6,270 nucleotides of DNA from Pseudomonadota bacterium (lineage in GTDB: Bacteria > Pseudomonadota > Gammaproteobacteria > Burkholderiales > Sulfuriferulaceae). The DNA lies in NCBI GenBank assembly GCA_021790625.1, contig JAJYGL010000105.1, forward strand, positions 1 to 6,270, in the 5' to 3' direction. The notes beneath the pieces are model-generated. The model ran no database searches. It saw nothing but the letters and a program-made list of their open reading frames with translations, and had not been told where the DNA came from. Positions 1-6,040 of this stretch are shown piece after piece (positions within the stretch are counted from its first letter, which is position 1; the number at the start of each line of letters is the position of its first letter). The translations under genes were made by a program, and so were the position numbers.

Positions 1-138
1 GCTGAGAGGTGCCTAATCACGCAGCATGATCAACTCCAACAGAGTCAACTTCACGTTACCAAACCGGCGTTATCAACCGCAATGTTGCCAATGGGCCATT
101 TCCGCACCACCACACCGACAGACAGAAGGATGAAATAA
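1..138 (+). CDS. Possible 3' end of an upstream gene (partial, unrecognised)
   Basis: The frame starting at base 1 is open for 45 codons and ends in TAA at 136-138, three bases before the ATG of the next gene. The other two + frames close within the first 15 bases. The stop-then-start spacing and a Shine-Dalgarno-like AAGGA (126-130) inside the end of this frame are what an operon junction would look like. The translated tail is polar and Thr/Gln-rich with no motif I recognise. In some betaproteobacteria an rnfB-type ferredoxin gene lies near nth, but nothing here shows that. A 45-codon open frame can arise by chance, so this could equally be non-coding leader. Confidence 0.25.
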   Translation, partial: AERCLITQHDQLQQSQLHVTKPALSTAMLPMGHFRTTTPTDRRMK

Positions 139-141
139 ATC

Positions 142-558
142 ATGGCAGGTCATTTTCCATTCAGTGGCAACACCAATCGCGTCAGCGTGTTTGCCTTTTA
201 TGAACGCTACGGTCTGAATGCAGCATTGCAAGAAAGATACTACAAATGGTGGTATGACTGGGCCAAGAAAATGGTACTGGCTGACCCTGACCTTTCCGCC
301 AGCAAGGGACTGGAATTCACCCATTTTCCATTTGGCCAACATGCACATCAGGACTTTCACCTGCGCCAGGGCACATGGACGACATCACTGATTGACCTGG
401 GCGCCTTCATCAAAGGCTCCCTGCTGCCCAAGCTAAATGACGAACAGTTGCACCATTTGGAAGAAGAACACCATCACATGCTGCATGAACTCGAAACCGA
501 AGCCAAAAAAACGCCACGCGAGCCTCAACCAGAGCTGGGCTGGTTCCGCCATTCCTGA
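142..558 (+). CDS. Hypothetical His/aromatic-rich protein of unknown family, 138 aa
   Basis: I do not recognise this protein. It is soluble-looking, with no signal peptide and no membrane segment. It is rich in aromatics (FAFYERYG at 17-24, YYKWWYDW at 33-40) and contains 12 histidines, some grouped as HFPFGQHAHQDFH (61-73) and in an acidic helix-like segment with EEEHHH (107-112). The C-terminal third is predicted by eye to be charged and helical or coiled. The start is ATG at 142, with AAGGA at 126-130 placed 11 bases upstream. The TGA at 556-558 lies inside the nth reading frame if nth starts at its nearest ATG (485). The biased, protein-like composition argues that it is real. The His clusters could bind metal, but that is inference only. 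The alternative is a spurious frame with nth starting earlier. Confidence 0.65.
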   Translation: MAGHFPFSGNTNRVSVFAFYERYGLNAALQERYYKWWYDWAKKMVLADPDLSASKGLEFTHFPFGQHAHQDFHLRQGTWTTSLIDLGAFIKGSLLPKLNDEQLHHLEEEHHHMLHELETEAKKTPREPQPELGWFRHS

Positions 559-1195
559 GCTTGCCTCATCTGCGAATCGCACCATTTTTGCGCGATTCGC
601 GGCGGCCAACCCACACCCGACCACCGAACTGAGATACAGCAGCAATTTTGAATTGTTGGTGGCGGTCATTTTGTCTGCGCAAGCCACGGATAAAAGCGTC
701 AATCTGGCAACGCGCGAATTGTTTCAGGTAGCCGCGACACCCAGCGCCATGCTTGCGCTTGGCATTACGGGGCTAGAACACCATATACGCCGAATCGGCC
801 TGTACCGTTCCAAAGCCCGCCACATCATCGCCACCTGCGAACAGCTTATCAATCGGCACGATGGAAAAATTCCGAACGATAGAACCGCGTTGGAAGCGCT
901 GCCCGGCGTTGGCCGAAAAACCGCGAATGTCATACTGAATACCGCTTTTGGTCAACCGGTCATCGCCGTGGATACCCATATTTTTCGTGTCGCTAACCGT
1001 ACCGGCATGGCGCCCGGCAAAAATGTCACTGAGGTTGAACGACTGCTCATGCAACGCATTCCGGCTGAATATCAAACCGACGCCCATCACTGGCTGATTT
1101 TGCATGGACGTTATACGTGTACGGCACGCAACCCATTGTGTCAGCAATGTATCATGGCCGATCTTTGCCTCTGGCCTGACAAAACAGCACCATGA
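485..1195 (+). CDS. nth: Endonuclease III, DNA glycosylase/AP lyase
   Basis: Base-excision repair enzyme that removes oxidised pyrimidines and cleaves the abasic site by beta-elimination. Numbering from ATG 485 (236 aa), the family core starts at NPHPTTEL (42-49). LLVAVILSAQATDKSVN (57-73) matches the N-terminal helical core. The helix-hairpin-helix is LPGVGRKTA (139-147) with catalytic Lys145, and the catalytic Asp is D163 in AVDTHIFRV; these correspond to E. coli K120 and D138. The [4Fe-4S] loop is complete: C212-X6-C219-X2-C222-X5-C228. The start is uncertain. Relatives begin about 16 residues before NPHP, but that place (base 560) has no start codon. In-frame choices are ATG 485 (used here, overlapping the upstream gene by 74 bp), ATG 437, or a non-standard ATT at 551 or 584. 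No good ribosome site precedes any of them, so coupling to the upstream gene is likely. The stop TGA (1193-1195) overlaps an ATG as ATGA. Confidence 0.95.
   Translation: MNSKPKPKKRHASLNQSWAGSAIPELASSANRTIFARFAAANPHPTTELRYSSNFELLVAVILSAQATDKSVNLATRELFQVAATPSAMLALGITGLEHHIRRIGLYRSKARHIIATCEQLINRHDGKIPNDRTALEALPGVGRKTANVILNTAFGQPVIAVDTHIFRVANRTGMAPGKNVTEVERLLMQRIPAEYQTDAHHWLILHGRYTCTARNPLCQQCIMADLCLWPDKTAP
572..600. repeat. Perfect 9-bp inverted repeat at the nth N-terminus
   Basis: GCGAATCGC (572-580) and GCGATTCGC (592-600) are exact reverse complements separated by an 11-base loop (581-591). A T-G wobble and a C-G pair (571/601, 570/602) could extend the stem. It lies 14 bases after the stop of the unknown upstream gene and covers the place where Nth proteins usually begin. 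There is no T-run after it, so it is not a standard intrinsic terminator. In the mRNA it could affect ribosome passage or entry. It also lies in coding sequence and may be fortuitous. Confidence 0.5.
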
Positions 1196-1231
1196 TTGCC
1201 ACGCCATGATTGCCACGCCATGATTGCTACC
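1192..1231 (+). repeat. 14-bp tandem repeat at the nth/FIST junction (2 full + 1 partial copy)
   Basis: ATGATTGCCACGCC occurs at 1192-1205 and 1206-1219, followed by ATGATTGCTACC at 1220-1231 (11 of 12 bases identical to the unit). Each copy begins with ATGA. The nth stop TGA (1193-1195) overlaps the first ATG. Copies one and two each encode a five-codon frame (MIATP) whose TGA overlaps the next ATG, and the third ATG opens the FIST gene. Removing two copies would restore a simple ATGA overlap between nth and the FIST gene, so a tandem duplication of the junction is the likely origin. Confidence 0.85.
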
Positions 1232-2305
1232 GGTCTTGCCATGGGAGCTACGGCCACCCCCGCTCTTGCCGCAGAAGCGGTCGCCGCGGCGATAGCCAGA
1301 CTGGATGGCAGCCATGCCACCGGTGTGCTGCTATTCTTGACCACGGCTTTTGCCCATAACCCGCAACCCGCTCTGCTGGCTGCCTCACGTCAGAGCCAAT
1401 GTCTGCAAATTGCCGGTTGCAGCGCAACTGGCATTTTTACCGAACAAGACTGGGTACTCGATGCGCCGGCTGCTGCCGCCATGGTTTTTACCGAGCCTCA
1501 CTCGTTGTTGCCAACCCCCTCTCCCACCGATGACGATATTTTATTATCGCTCGCCGCCCCCAATGCCATCCATCGGGAATGGCTGGATCACCCCGGTATC
1601 CGTTTGGGAGGTGTATCAGGTGACGTCACAGGTGGCGGTTCATGGAAAGTCTGGCAACTGGGAAAAATACAGTCAAGCGGACACGTCGACCTGCGCATCC
1701 CGGGATTCACCACAGCCATTGGTGTCTCGCATGGCATTCGCGCCCTCACCCGCCCGCTCACTGTCACTCACAGCAAGGGGTTTGAGCTGGGTGCACTGGA
1801 TTTTCAACCAGCGCTGCACAGCCTGTTACGTGAATTACCGCTGGAAGCCCGCGAAGAAACGCATATTCCGCTGCCACGTATTCTGGCAGCGATTATTCAC
1901 GGCGAGCCCGACCATGCACTGTCAGAAGGTCGATATGAATTAATACCGGTTATCGCCATTCATCCCGAACGGCACAGCCTGACACTGGCGAGTCAACTCC
2001 CACCCGGCAGCAAAATGTTCTGGGCGCTACGCCAACCTCTTGCCGCCGAGGCCAGCTTGCGCCGCGCCATTGAACGCTGCCAGCACCAATCCGGACAACA
2101 AGCGAGTTTCGCCATCATGGTCAACGCTCTGGCGCGAGGACCCGGTTTTTACAACGGAGATGACCGCGATTTGCACATCTTGCGACAAGAATTTCCTGCG
2201 CTTCCCATTATCGGATTCTATGGCAACCATCAGATTGCCGCCATCAACCAACGTAACCAACTACTGGAATATGCCAGTATTTTCGGAGTATTCAGTCATG
2301 TTTGA
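1220..2305 (+). CDS. FIST-domain (FIST_N + FIST_C) sensory-type protein
   Basis: The protein has 361 aa from ATG 1220. FIST (F-box and intracellular signal transduction) domains are proposed small-ligand, possibly amino-acid, sensing modules. Here the pair stands alone, with no kinase, receiver or GGDEF part. The FIST_N-like half covers about residues 33-190: ATGVLLFLTTAF (33-44), then IAGCSATGIFTE (64-75). The FIST_C-like half ends with the characteristic block ARGPGFYNGDDRDL (305-318), then LPIIGFYGNHQIAAI (328-342). No membrane segment is seen; the Ala-rich start (ATATPALAAEA) fits the family N-terminus rather than an export signal. ATG 1220 is chosen because it continues the ATGA coupling from nth. 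TTG 1196 (369 aa) and ATG 1241 are alternatives, and none has a clear ribosome site. The last 8 bases overlap the next gene. The cellular role is not determinable here. Confidence 0.88.
   Translation: MIATGLAMGATATPALAAEAVAAAIARLDGSHATGVLLFLTTAFAHNPQPALLAASRQSQCLQIAGCSATGIFTEQDWVLDAPAAAAMVFTEPHSLLPTPSPTDDDILLSLAAPNAIHREWLDHPGIRLGGVSGDVTGGGSWKVWQLGKIQSSGHVDLRIPGFTTAIGVSHGIRALTRPLTVTHSKGFELGALDFQPALHSLLRELPLEAREETHIPLPRILAAIIHGEPDHALSEGRYELIPVIAIHPERHSLTLASQLPPGSKMFWALRQPLAAEASLRRAIERCQHQSGQQASFAIMVNALARGPGFYNGDDRDLHILRQEFPALPIIGFYGNHQIAAINQRNQLLEYASIFGVFSHV
2285..2288 (+). promoter_or_regulatory. Ribosome binding site for the DUF1841 gene
   Basis: GGAG lies 9 bases before ATG 2298, within the last codons of the FIST gene. 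It fixes the start at the ATG that overlaps the FIST stop (ATGTTTGA) rather than at any earlier in-frame codon. Confidence 0.65.
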
Positions 2306-2708
2306 TCTATCGCGTGAGCAGGCCCGCCAACATTTCATCCGTGCCTGGCAGCAACGAGAATCGCCAGTACAGGATGCGCTGGCCAAAAAAATCATCGACA
2401 TTGCCTCACAACACCCGGAATATCACCAATGGCTAAATGAAGAACAATGGCAACAGGATTTTTTGCCAGAACAAGACAATCCCTACCTGCACATGTCGCT
2501 TCATCTGGCTTTGACCGAGCAACTGGATATCGATCAACCACCCGGCATTCGAACTGCGTACCAACGACTGATAACCAAATGGCAAGACTCGCACCACGTC
2601 CAGCACATCATGATGGACTGCCTGATGCAGGCTATCTGGCAATCACAGCGTGATAACACGGAATTCAGCGTCACAAACTACTTTGACTGTCTGAAAAGAA
2701 GTGGTTGA
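2298..2708 (+). CDS. DUF1841 family protein, 136 aa
   Basis: Small soluble protein of a family known mainly from beta- and gammaproteobacteria, with no established function. The start MFDLSREQAR (1-10) and the conserved centre NPYLHMSLHLALTEQ (61-75) followed by DIDQPPGI (77-84) are the family signatures. The family-type C-terminal helix pair ends in YFDCLKRSG (128-136). Length is typical for the family. It begins 8 bases before the end of the FIST gene, with GGAG at 2285-2288, so translation is probably coupled. In related genomes I recall it near nth, which agrees with the order here. It ends 9 bp from the convergent DUF2818 gene. The His-rich segment (H65, H69, H99, H100, H103) is notable, but no metal site is proven. 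Confidence 0.92.
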   Translation: MFDLSREQARQHFIRAWQQRESPVQDALAKKIIDIASQHPEYHQWLNEEQWQQDFLPEQDNPYLHMSLHLALTEQLDIDQPPGIRTAYQRLITKWQDSHHVQHIMMDCLMQAIWQSQRDNTEFSVTNYFDCLKRSG

Positions 2709-2717
2709 TAAAAATCG

Positions 2718-3044
2718 TTAAAGAAGATGGGATGTTTTTGACGTTGAAGCATGTTGGCGCCACAAATAACGATAAATGAAGCCAGGAAACGCCATCACCG
2801 CAAACATGCAACCGGTCACCACATAAAACTCCCAGTCCTGATGCTGGGCAGGCTCCACTTTCTGTTCCAGCAAATAACCCGCCAAACCAACCAGTCCATA
2901 CAGCAAAATCAATTCCAGCAACCGCCAGCCAAATGCTTTACGCGACGTTTTGATCGGAAAAACGAACAAAATCCGCTCAAATATGAAAGGCAGGTTAGCG
3001 GCAATCATCGCCAATCCCAACAATACTGCGACCGCACTGTTCAT
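2718..3044 (-). CDS. DUF2818 family small membrane protein downstream of nuoN, 108 aa
   Basis: Integral inner-membrane protein of a betaproteobacterial family usually found directly after nuoN. Its biochemical role is unknown, but the position suggests a link to complex I. Three hydrophobic segments are visible: about residues 3-20 (AVAVLLGLAMIAANLPF), 39-60 (ending in LVGLAGYLLE) and 73-92 (VVTGCMFAVMAFPGFIYRY). Family-typical residues are NLPFIFER (17-24), RLLELILLYG (41-50) and DWEFY (70-74). The ATG at 3044-3042 overlaps the nuoN TGA as ATGA, with GGAG at 3056-3053 eight bases upstream. This is preferred over an in-frame ATG at 3071, which would add nine residues inside nuoN. The stop TAA (2720-2718) is 9 bp from the opposing DUF1841 stop. 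Confidence 0.9.
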   Translation of the reverse strand: MNSAVAVLLGLAMIAANLPFIFERILFVFPIKTSRKAFGWRLLELILLYGLVGLAGYLLEQKVEPAQHQDWEFYVVTGCMFAVMAFPGFIYRYLWRQHASTSKTSHLL

Positions 3045-4489
3045 AATGATTGCTCCACTGCATACAGACAAACCGACATCAACGCCTGAGGCAAAATACC
3101 CAATGCCAATACGGCCAACCCGTTTACTCCCATCAATACACGCATGTCCAATGCCGGACGAATGTCGTGCGTATCAACCGGTGCTTCAAAATACATCAAT
3201 TTGACAATCCGCAAATAATAAAATGCTCCAATCAACGAGAACATGACGGCAACGACAGCAAGCCACGTATAACCGGCATTCACCACGGCCTGCAGCACCG
3301 CCAATTTGGCATAAAAACCAATCGTCGGCGGGATACCCGCCAACGAAAACATCAACAGCAGCATCAGGAAGGCATACCAAGGATTACGCTGATTCAAGCC
3401 CTTGAGGTCCTCCAGCTTATCAGCCTCGAAACCGCGCCTGGACAGCAACATAATCATACCGAAACTTCCCAACCCCGTGATGACATACGCGACCACATAA
3501 AACATGGCTGAACTATAACCATCGATACTGGCGGCAAGGATTCCGAGTAACAGGAAGCCCATATGGGCTATTGTCGAATAAGCCAACATCCGCTTCAGAT
3601 TGGTCTGGGCAATGGCGGTAATATTACCGATTGCCATCGATAATACCGACAGAATCACCAACATCTGCTGCCAGTCGCCCGCCAACGCCACCAAGCCTTG
3701 CGCCAACAAACGAATAACGAACGCAAAAGCAGCCAACTTGGTGGCAGTGCCAATAAACAATGTCACCGCCGTTGGCGCGCCCTGATAAACATCCGGCACC
3801 CACATATGAAATGGTGCCACCCCAAGTTTGAACGCAATACCTGCAACGATAAACACCAAACCGAACGCCAACACAGTGCTGTTACCCACCCCGGCCTGTA
3901 ATAACAACCCAATCTGCGTGATATCCAGTGTGCCCGTAGCGCCATAAATCATCGACATGCCGTACAACAACATGCCAGAAGCCAACGCGCCCAAAATAAA
4001 GTATTTCATCGATGCCTCAGCGGCCAGCGCAGAATCACGCTGCATCGCCACCAACGCATACAACGACAGGCTCAACAGCTCCAACCCCATATACAGCGTC
4101 AGGAAACTGCTCGCCGAAATCATCACCATCATGCCCAGGGTAGCAAACAACAGCAATGCAAAAAACTCGCCCCGGAACATACCGCGCTTGTGCAAATATT
4201 GGCGGGAGTACACCAGCACTGCCGCAACCGTCACATACAGCATAAGCTTTAGCGTACCTGATAACAGGTCATCGACAAACATGCCATGCATCGTATACGT
4301 TACCGTACTACCGGTCATGGTCGCGAAACTTAGCCAGCCACACCCAAGCAATGCTGCCAGGGTAAGCAAATATGTCACGTGACGGCGACGATCCGACAAG
4401 AACAGGTCAAAAATCAGAATGAAACAGGTTGCTGCCAACAAAAATATTTCTGGTAGCATCGGCATCAAATCGCGAACGGAAAAATTCAT
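3041..4489 (-). CDS. nuoN: NADH-quinone oxidoreductase subunit N
   Basis: Antiporter-like membrane-arm subunit of complex I that forms one of the proton channels; 482 aa, usual length for NuoN, with about 14 hydrophobic helices. Residues expected for proton translocation are present: E137 in YMGLELLSLSLY, K221 in IAFKLGVAPFHMW, K251 in GTATKLAAFAF, and K395 in GFYAKLAVLQ. They correspond to E133, K217, K247 and K395 of the E. coli protein. The conserved loop VPDVYQGAPTAVTLF (231-245) and LKRMLAYSTIAHMGF (298-312) are intact. The start ATG is at 4489-4487, with AAAGGGA (4501-4495) five bases upstream. The stop TGA overlaps the start of the DUF2818 gene. It is preceded by a 63-bp spacer after nuoM that carries a tandem repeat. 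Confidence 0.98.
   Translation of the reverse strand: MNFSVRDLMPMLPEIFLLAATCFILIFDLFLSDRRRHVTYLLTLAALLGCGWLSFATMTGSTVTYTMHGMFVDDLLSGTLKLMLYVTVAAVLVYSRQYLHKRGMFRGEFFALLLFATLGMMVMISASSFLTLYMGLELLSLSLYALVAMQRDSALAAEASMKYFILGALASGMLLYGMSMIYGATGTLDITQIGLLLQAGVGNSTVLAFGLVFIVAGIAFKLGVAPFHMWVPDVYQGAPTAVTLFIGTATKLAAFAFVIRLLAQGLVALAGDWQQMLVILSVLSMAIGNITAIAQTNLKRMLAYSTIAHMGFLLLGILAASIDGYSSAMFYVVAYVITGLGSFGMIMLLSRRGFEADKLEDLKGLNQRNPWYAFLMLLLMFSLAGIPPTIGFYAKLAVLQAVVNAGYTWLAVVAVMFSLIGAFYYLRIVKLMYFEAPVDTHDIRPALDMRVLMGVNGLAVLALGILPQALMSVCLYAVEQSL
3053..3056 (-). promoter_or_regulatory. Ribosome binding site for the DUF2818 gene
   Basis: On the - strand GGAG lies eight bases before the ATG at 3044, inside the last codons of nuoN. 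It decides the start at the ATGA overlap instead of the in-frame ATG at 3071. Confidence 0.65.
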
Positions 4490-4515
4490 GAATATCCCTT
4501 TATTATTCTGTGGCT

Positions 4516-4567
4516 ATGACAATTGACCATGGCAATCGACTATGGCAATTGGCTATGGCAACTTGCT
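4516..4567 (-). repeat. Four 13-bp imperfect tandem repeats at the nuoM/nuoN junction
   Basis: Read on the + strand the units are ATGACAATTGACC (4516-4528), ATGGCAATCGACT (4529-4541), ATGGCAATTGGCT (4542-4554) and ATGGCAACTTGCT (4555-4567). The ATG of each unit is exactly 13 bases from the next. The last unit lies within the final codons of nuoM (…SKLP), and the nuoM stop TAG (4555-4553) spans the boundary of units three and four. The other three fill most of the 63-bp spacer before nuoN, stopping 14 bases short of its ribosome site. On the mRNA strand each unit reads roughly AGTCGATTGCCAT. The terminal unit, being coding, is the plausible seed. Confidence 0.85.
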
Positions 4568-6040
4568 CTGCGCCACATGCGCCAGCAGATTATTCACGGA
4601 ACTGTGCATAATCTCGGTCAATGGCAACGGATACAGACCCATACCCAGCACAAGTACTGCAAGCACTGCCAACATGAAAAACTCTCTTGGCACCAGATCG
4701 CGTAATTTAGCCACTTCGTCCCGCACCACGTCACCAAATACAACTCGTTTATACATCCACAATGTATAAGCTGCACCCAGAATCAATGTAATGGCTGCCA
4801 GAAACGCATACCAGAAATTCACTTTCATGGCTGCCATAATCACCATGAATTCACCCACAAATCCACTCGTACCCGGTAATCCGACATTCGCCATGGAAAA
4901 TAACATGAAAAACGCCGCAAAAACCGGCATGACTTTGGCCAAACCACCATAATCACTGATTTGGCGCGAATGTAACCGGTCATACATGACGCCAACCGAC
5001 AGGAACATGGCAGCCGAAACAAAACCGTGCGAAACCATCTGCACCAACGCCCCTTCCATGCCCAGGGTATTGAACAAAAAAATACCCAGGGTCGCAAATC
5101 CCATGTGCGAGATAGATGAGTAAGCAATCAGCTTTTTCATGTCAGACTGCACGAGCGCTACCAGACCAATATACACCACGGCAATCAGGGACAAAGTAAT
5201 GATGAACCCCGCCATGTAATGACTGGCGTCCGGCACGATTGGCAGATTAAAACGCAAAAAACCATAAGCACCAATTTTCAGGGTAATCGCAGCCAACACC
5301 ACCGAACCTCCCGTTGGCGCTTCAACGTGAGCATCCGGCAGCCAGGTATGCACCGGCCACATCGGCACCTTTACCGCAAACGCCATGAAAAAGGCGATAA
5401 ACAATAAAATCTGCACAGGCAAACTCAAAGGTAACGCCTGAAAATCGAGAATCTCGAAACTGCCGTTGCATTGGAAGAACAGGTAAATAAATGCCACCAA
5501 CATCAGCAACGAGCCTAGCAGCGTATATAGAAAAAATTTGATGGCTGCATATACCCGTCGCGGCCCGCCCCACACACCGATAACCAAAAACAATGGAATC
5601 AGCATGGCCTCAAAAAACACGTAAAACAACATGGCATCCAGCGCAGCAAACATCCCGTTGATCAATCCTGACATAATCAGGAATGCTGCCATGTATTGTG
5701 ATACTTTATTCTGAATGACACGCCACCCTGCAATCACTACCAACACAGTGGTAAAACTGTTCAGCAACATCAACGGCATGGAAATACCATCCACGCCCAG
5801 GTGATAGTTGATGTTAAGCGCCGGAATCCAGCTGGAAAATTCCGTAAACTGCATATCGGCGGTCTGCACATTGAACTGGGTATACAAAGGCCACGCTACA
5901 AAAAGCCCCGCCAACGCCCCAAACAAGGCCAGAATCCGTGCCAATACCGCTTGACGATCTGATCCTGTGGCAAGAACCAGTACCCCACTGAGAATGGGTA
6001 CCCAAATAACAAGGCTCAACAAATGGTGTCCAGCTAACAT
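4553..6040 (-). CDS. nuoM: NADH-quinone oxidoreductase subunit M
   Basis: Antiporter-like subunit of the complex I membrane arm; 495 aa, normal length, with about 14 transmembrane helices. Channel residues are all present: E144 in FYVFFEAMLIPLF, K224 in FAVKVPMWPVHTWLPDAH, K255 in AITLKIGAYGFLRF, and E397 in GFVGEFMVI. They match E144, K234, K265 and E407 of E. coli NuoM. The loop DAHVEAPTGGSVVLA (236-250) and KKLIAYSSISHMGF (302-315) are the family signatures. The start ATG (6040-6038) is preceded by AGGGA (6049-6045) four bases upstream, a rather short spacing. The gene lies 74 bp after nuoL and 63 bp before nuoN. Its last codons form one unit of a 13-bp repeat. No frameshift or missing key residue is seen. 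Confidence 0.98.
   Translation of the reverse strand: MLAGHHLLSLVIWVPILSGVLVLATGSDRQAVLARILALFGALAGLFVAWPLYTQFNVQTADMQFTEFSSWIPALNINYHLGVDGISMPLMLLNSFTTVLVVIAGWRVIQNKVSQYMAAFLIMSGLINGMFAALDAMLFYVFFEAMLIPLFLVIGVWGGPRRVYAAIKFFLYTLLGSLLMLVAFIYLFFQCNGSFEILDFQALPLSLPVQILLFIAFFMAFAVKVPMWPVHTWLPDAHVEAPTGGSVVLAAITLKIGAYGFLRFNLPIVPDASHYMAGFIITLSLIAVVYIGLVALVQSDMKKLIAYSSISHMGFATLGIFLFNTLGMEGALVQMVSHGFVSAAMFLSVGVMYDRLHSRQISDYGGLAKVMPVFAAFFMLFSMANVGLPGTSGFVGEFMVIMAAMKVNFWYAFLAAITLILGAAYTLWMYKRVVFGDVVRDEVAKLRDLVPREFFMLAVLAVLVLGMGLYPLPLTEIMHSSVNNLLAHVAQSKLP

Noticed and set aside
773..1315. A 180-codon open frame antisense to nth and the start of the FIST gene
   Set aside because: It lies fully opposite a clear endonuclease III with all catalytic and cluster residues, has no ribosome site, and shows no recognisable domain. 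The MAWQSW-like peptide in the - frames is only the translated 14-bp repeat.
1869..1891. Inverted repeat CGCTGCCA / TGGCAGCG with a 7-base loop
   Set aside because: It lies deep inside the FIST coding sequence, without a T-run or a nearby gene end, so a regulatory role is not supported.
1350..1943. A 197-codon + strand open frame inside the FIST gene
   Set aside because: It is an alternate frame of a well-supported FIST protein; its Pro/Arg/Cys-rich composition is typical of an out-of-frame translation.
3046..3054. ATGATTGCT near the nuoN/DUF2818 junction, matching the start of the third 14-bp unit
   Set aside because: It is a single 9-base match inside nuoN codons with no tandem copy, so chance is a sufficient explanation.
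2751..3511. Open frames on the + strand across DUF2818 and nuoN
   Set aside because: They are Gln/His/Arg-rich antisense translations of hydrophobic membrane proteins and have no start context.
4501..4567. The nuoM/nuoN repeat array as a possible CRISPR or mobile-element remnant
   Set aside because: Units are contiguous 13-mers without spacers, there are no terminal inverted repeats or target duplications, and there is no transposase or cas gene nearby.
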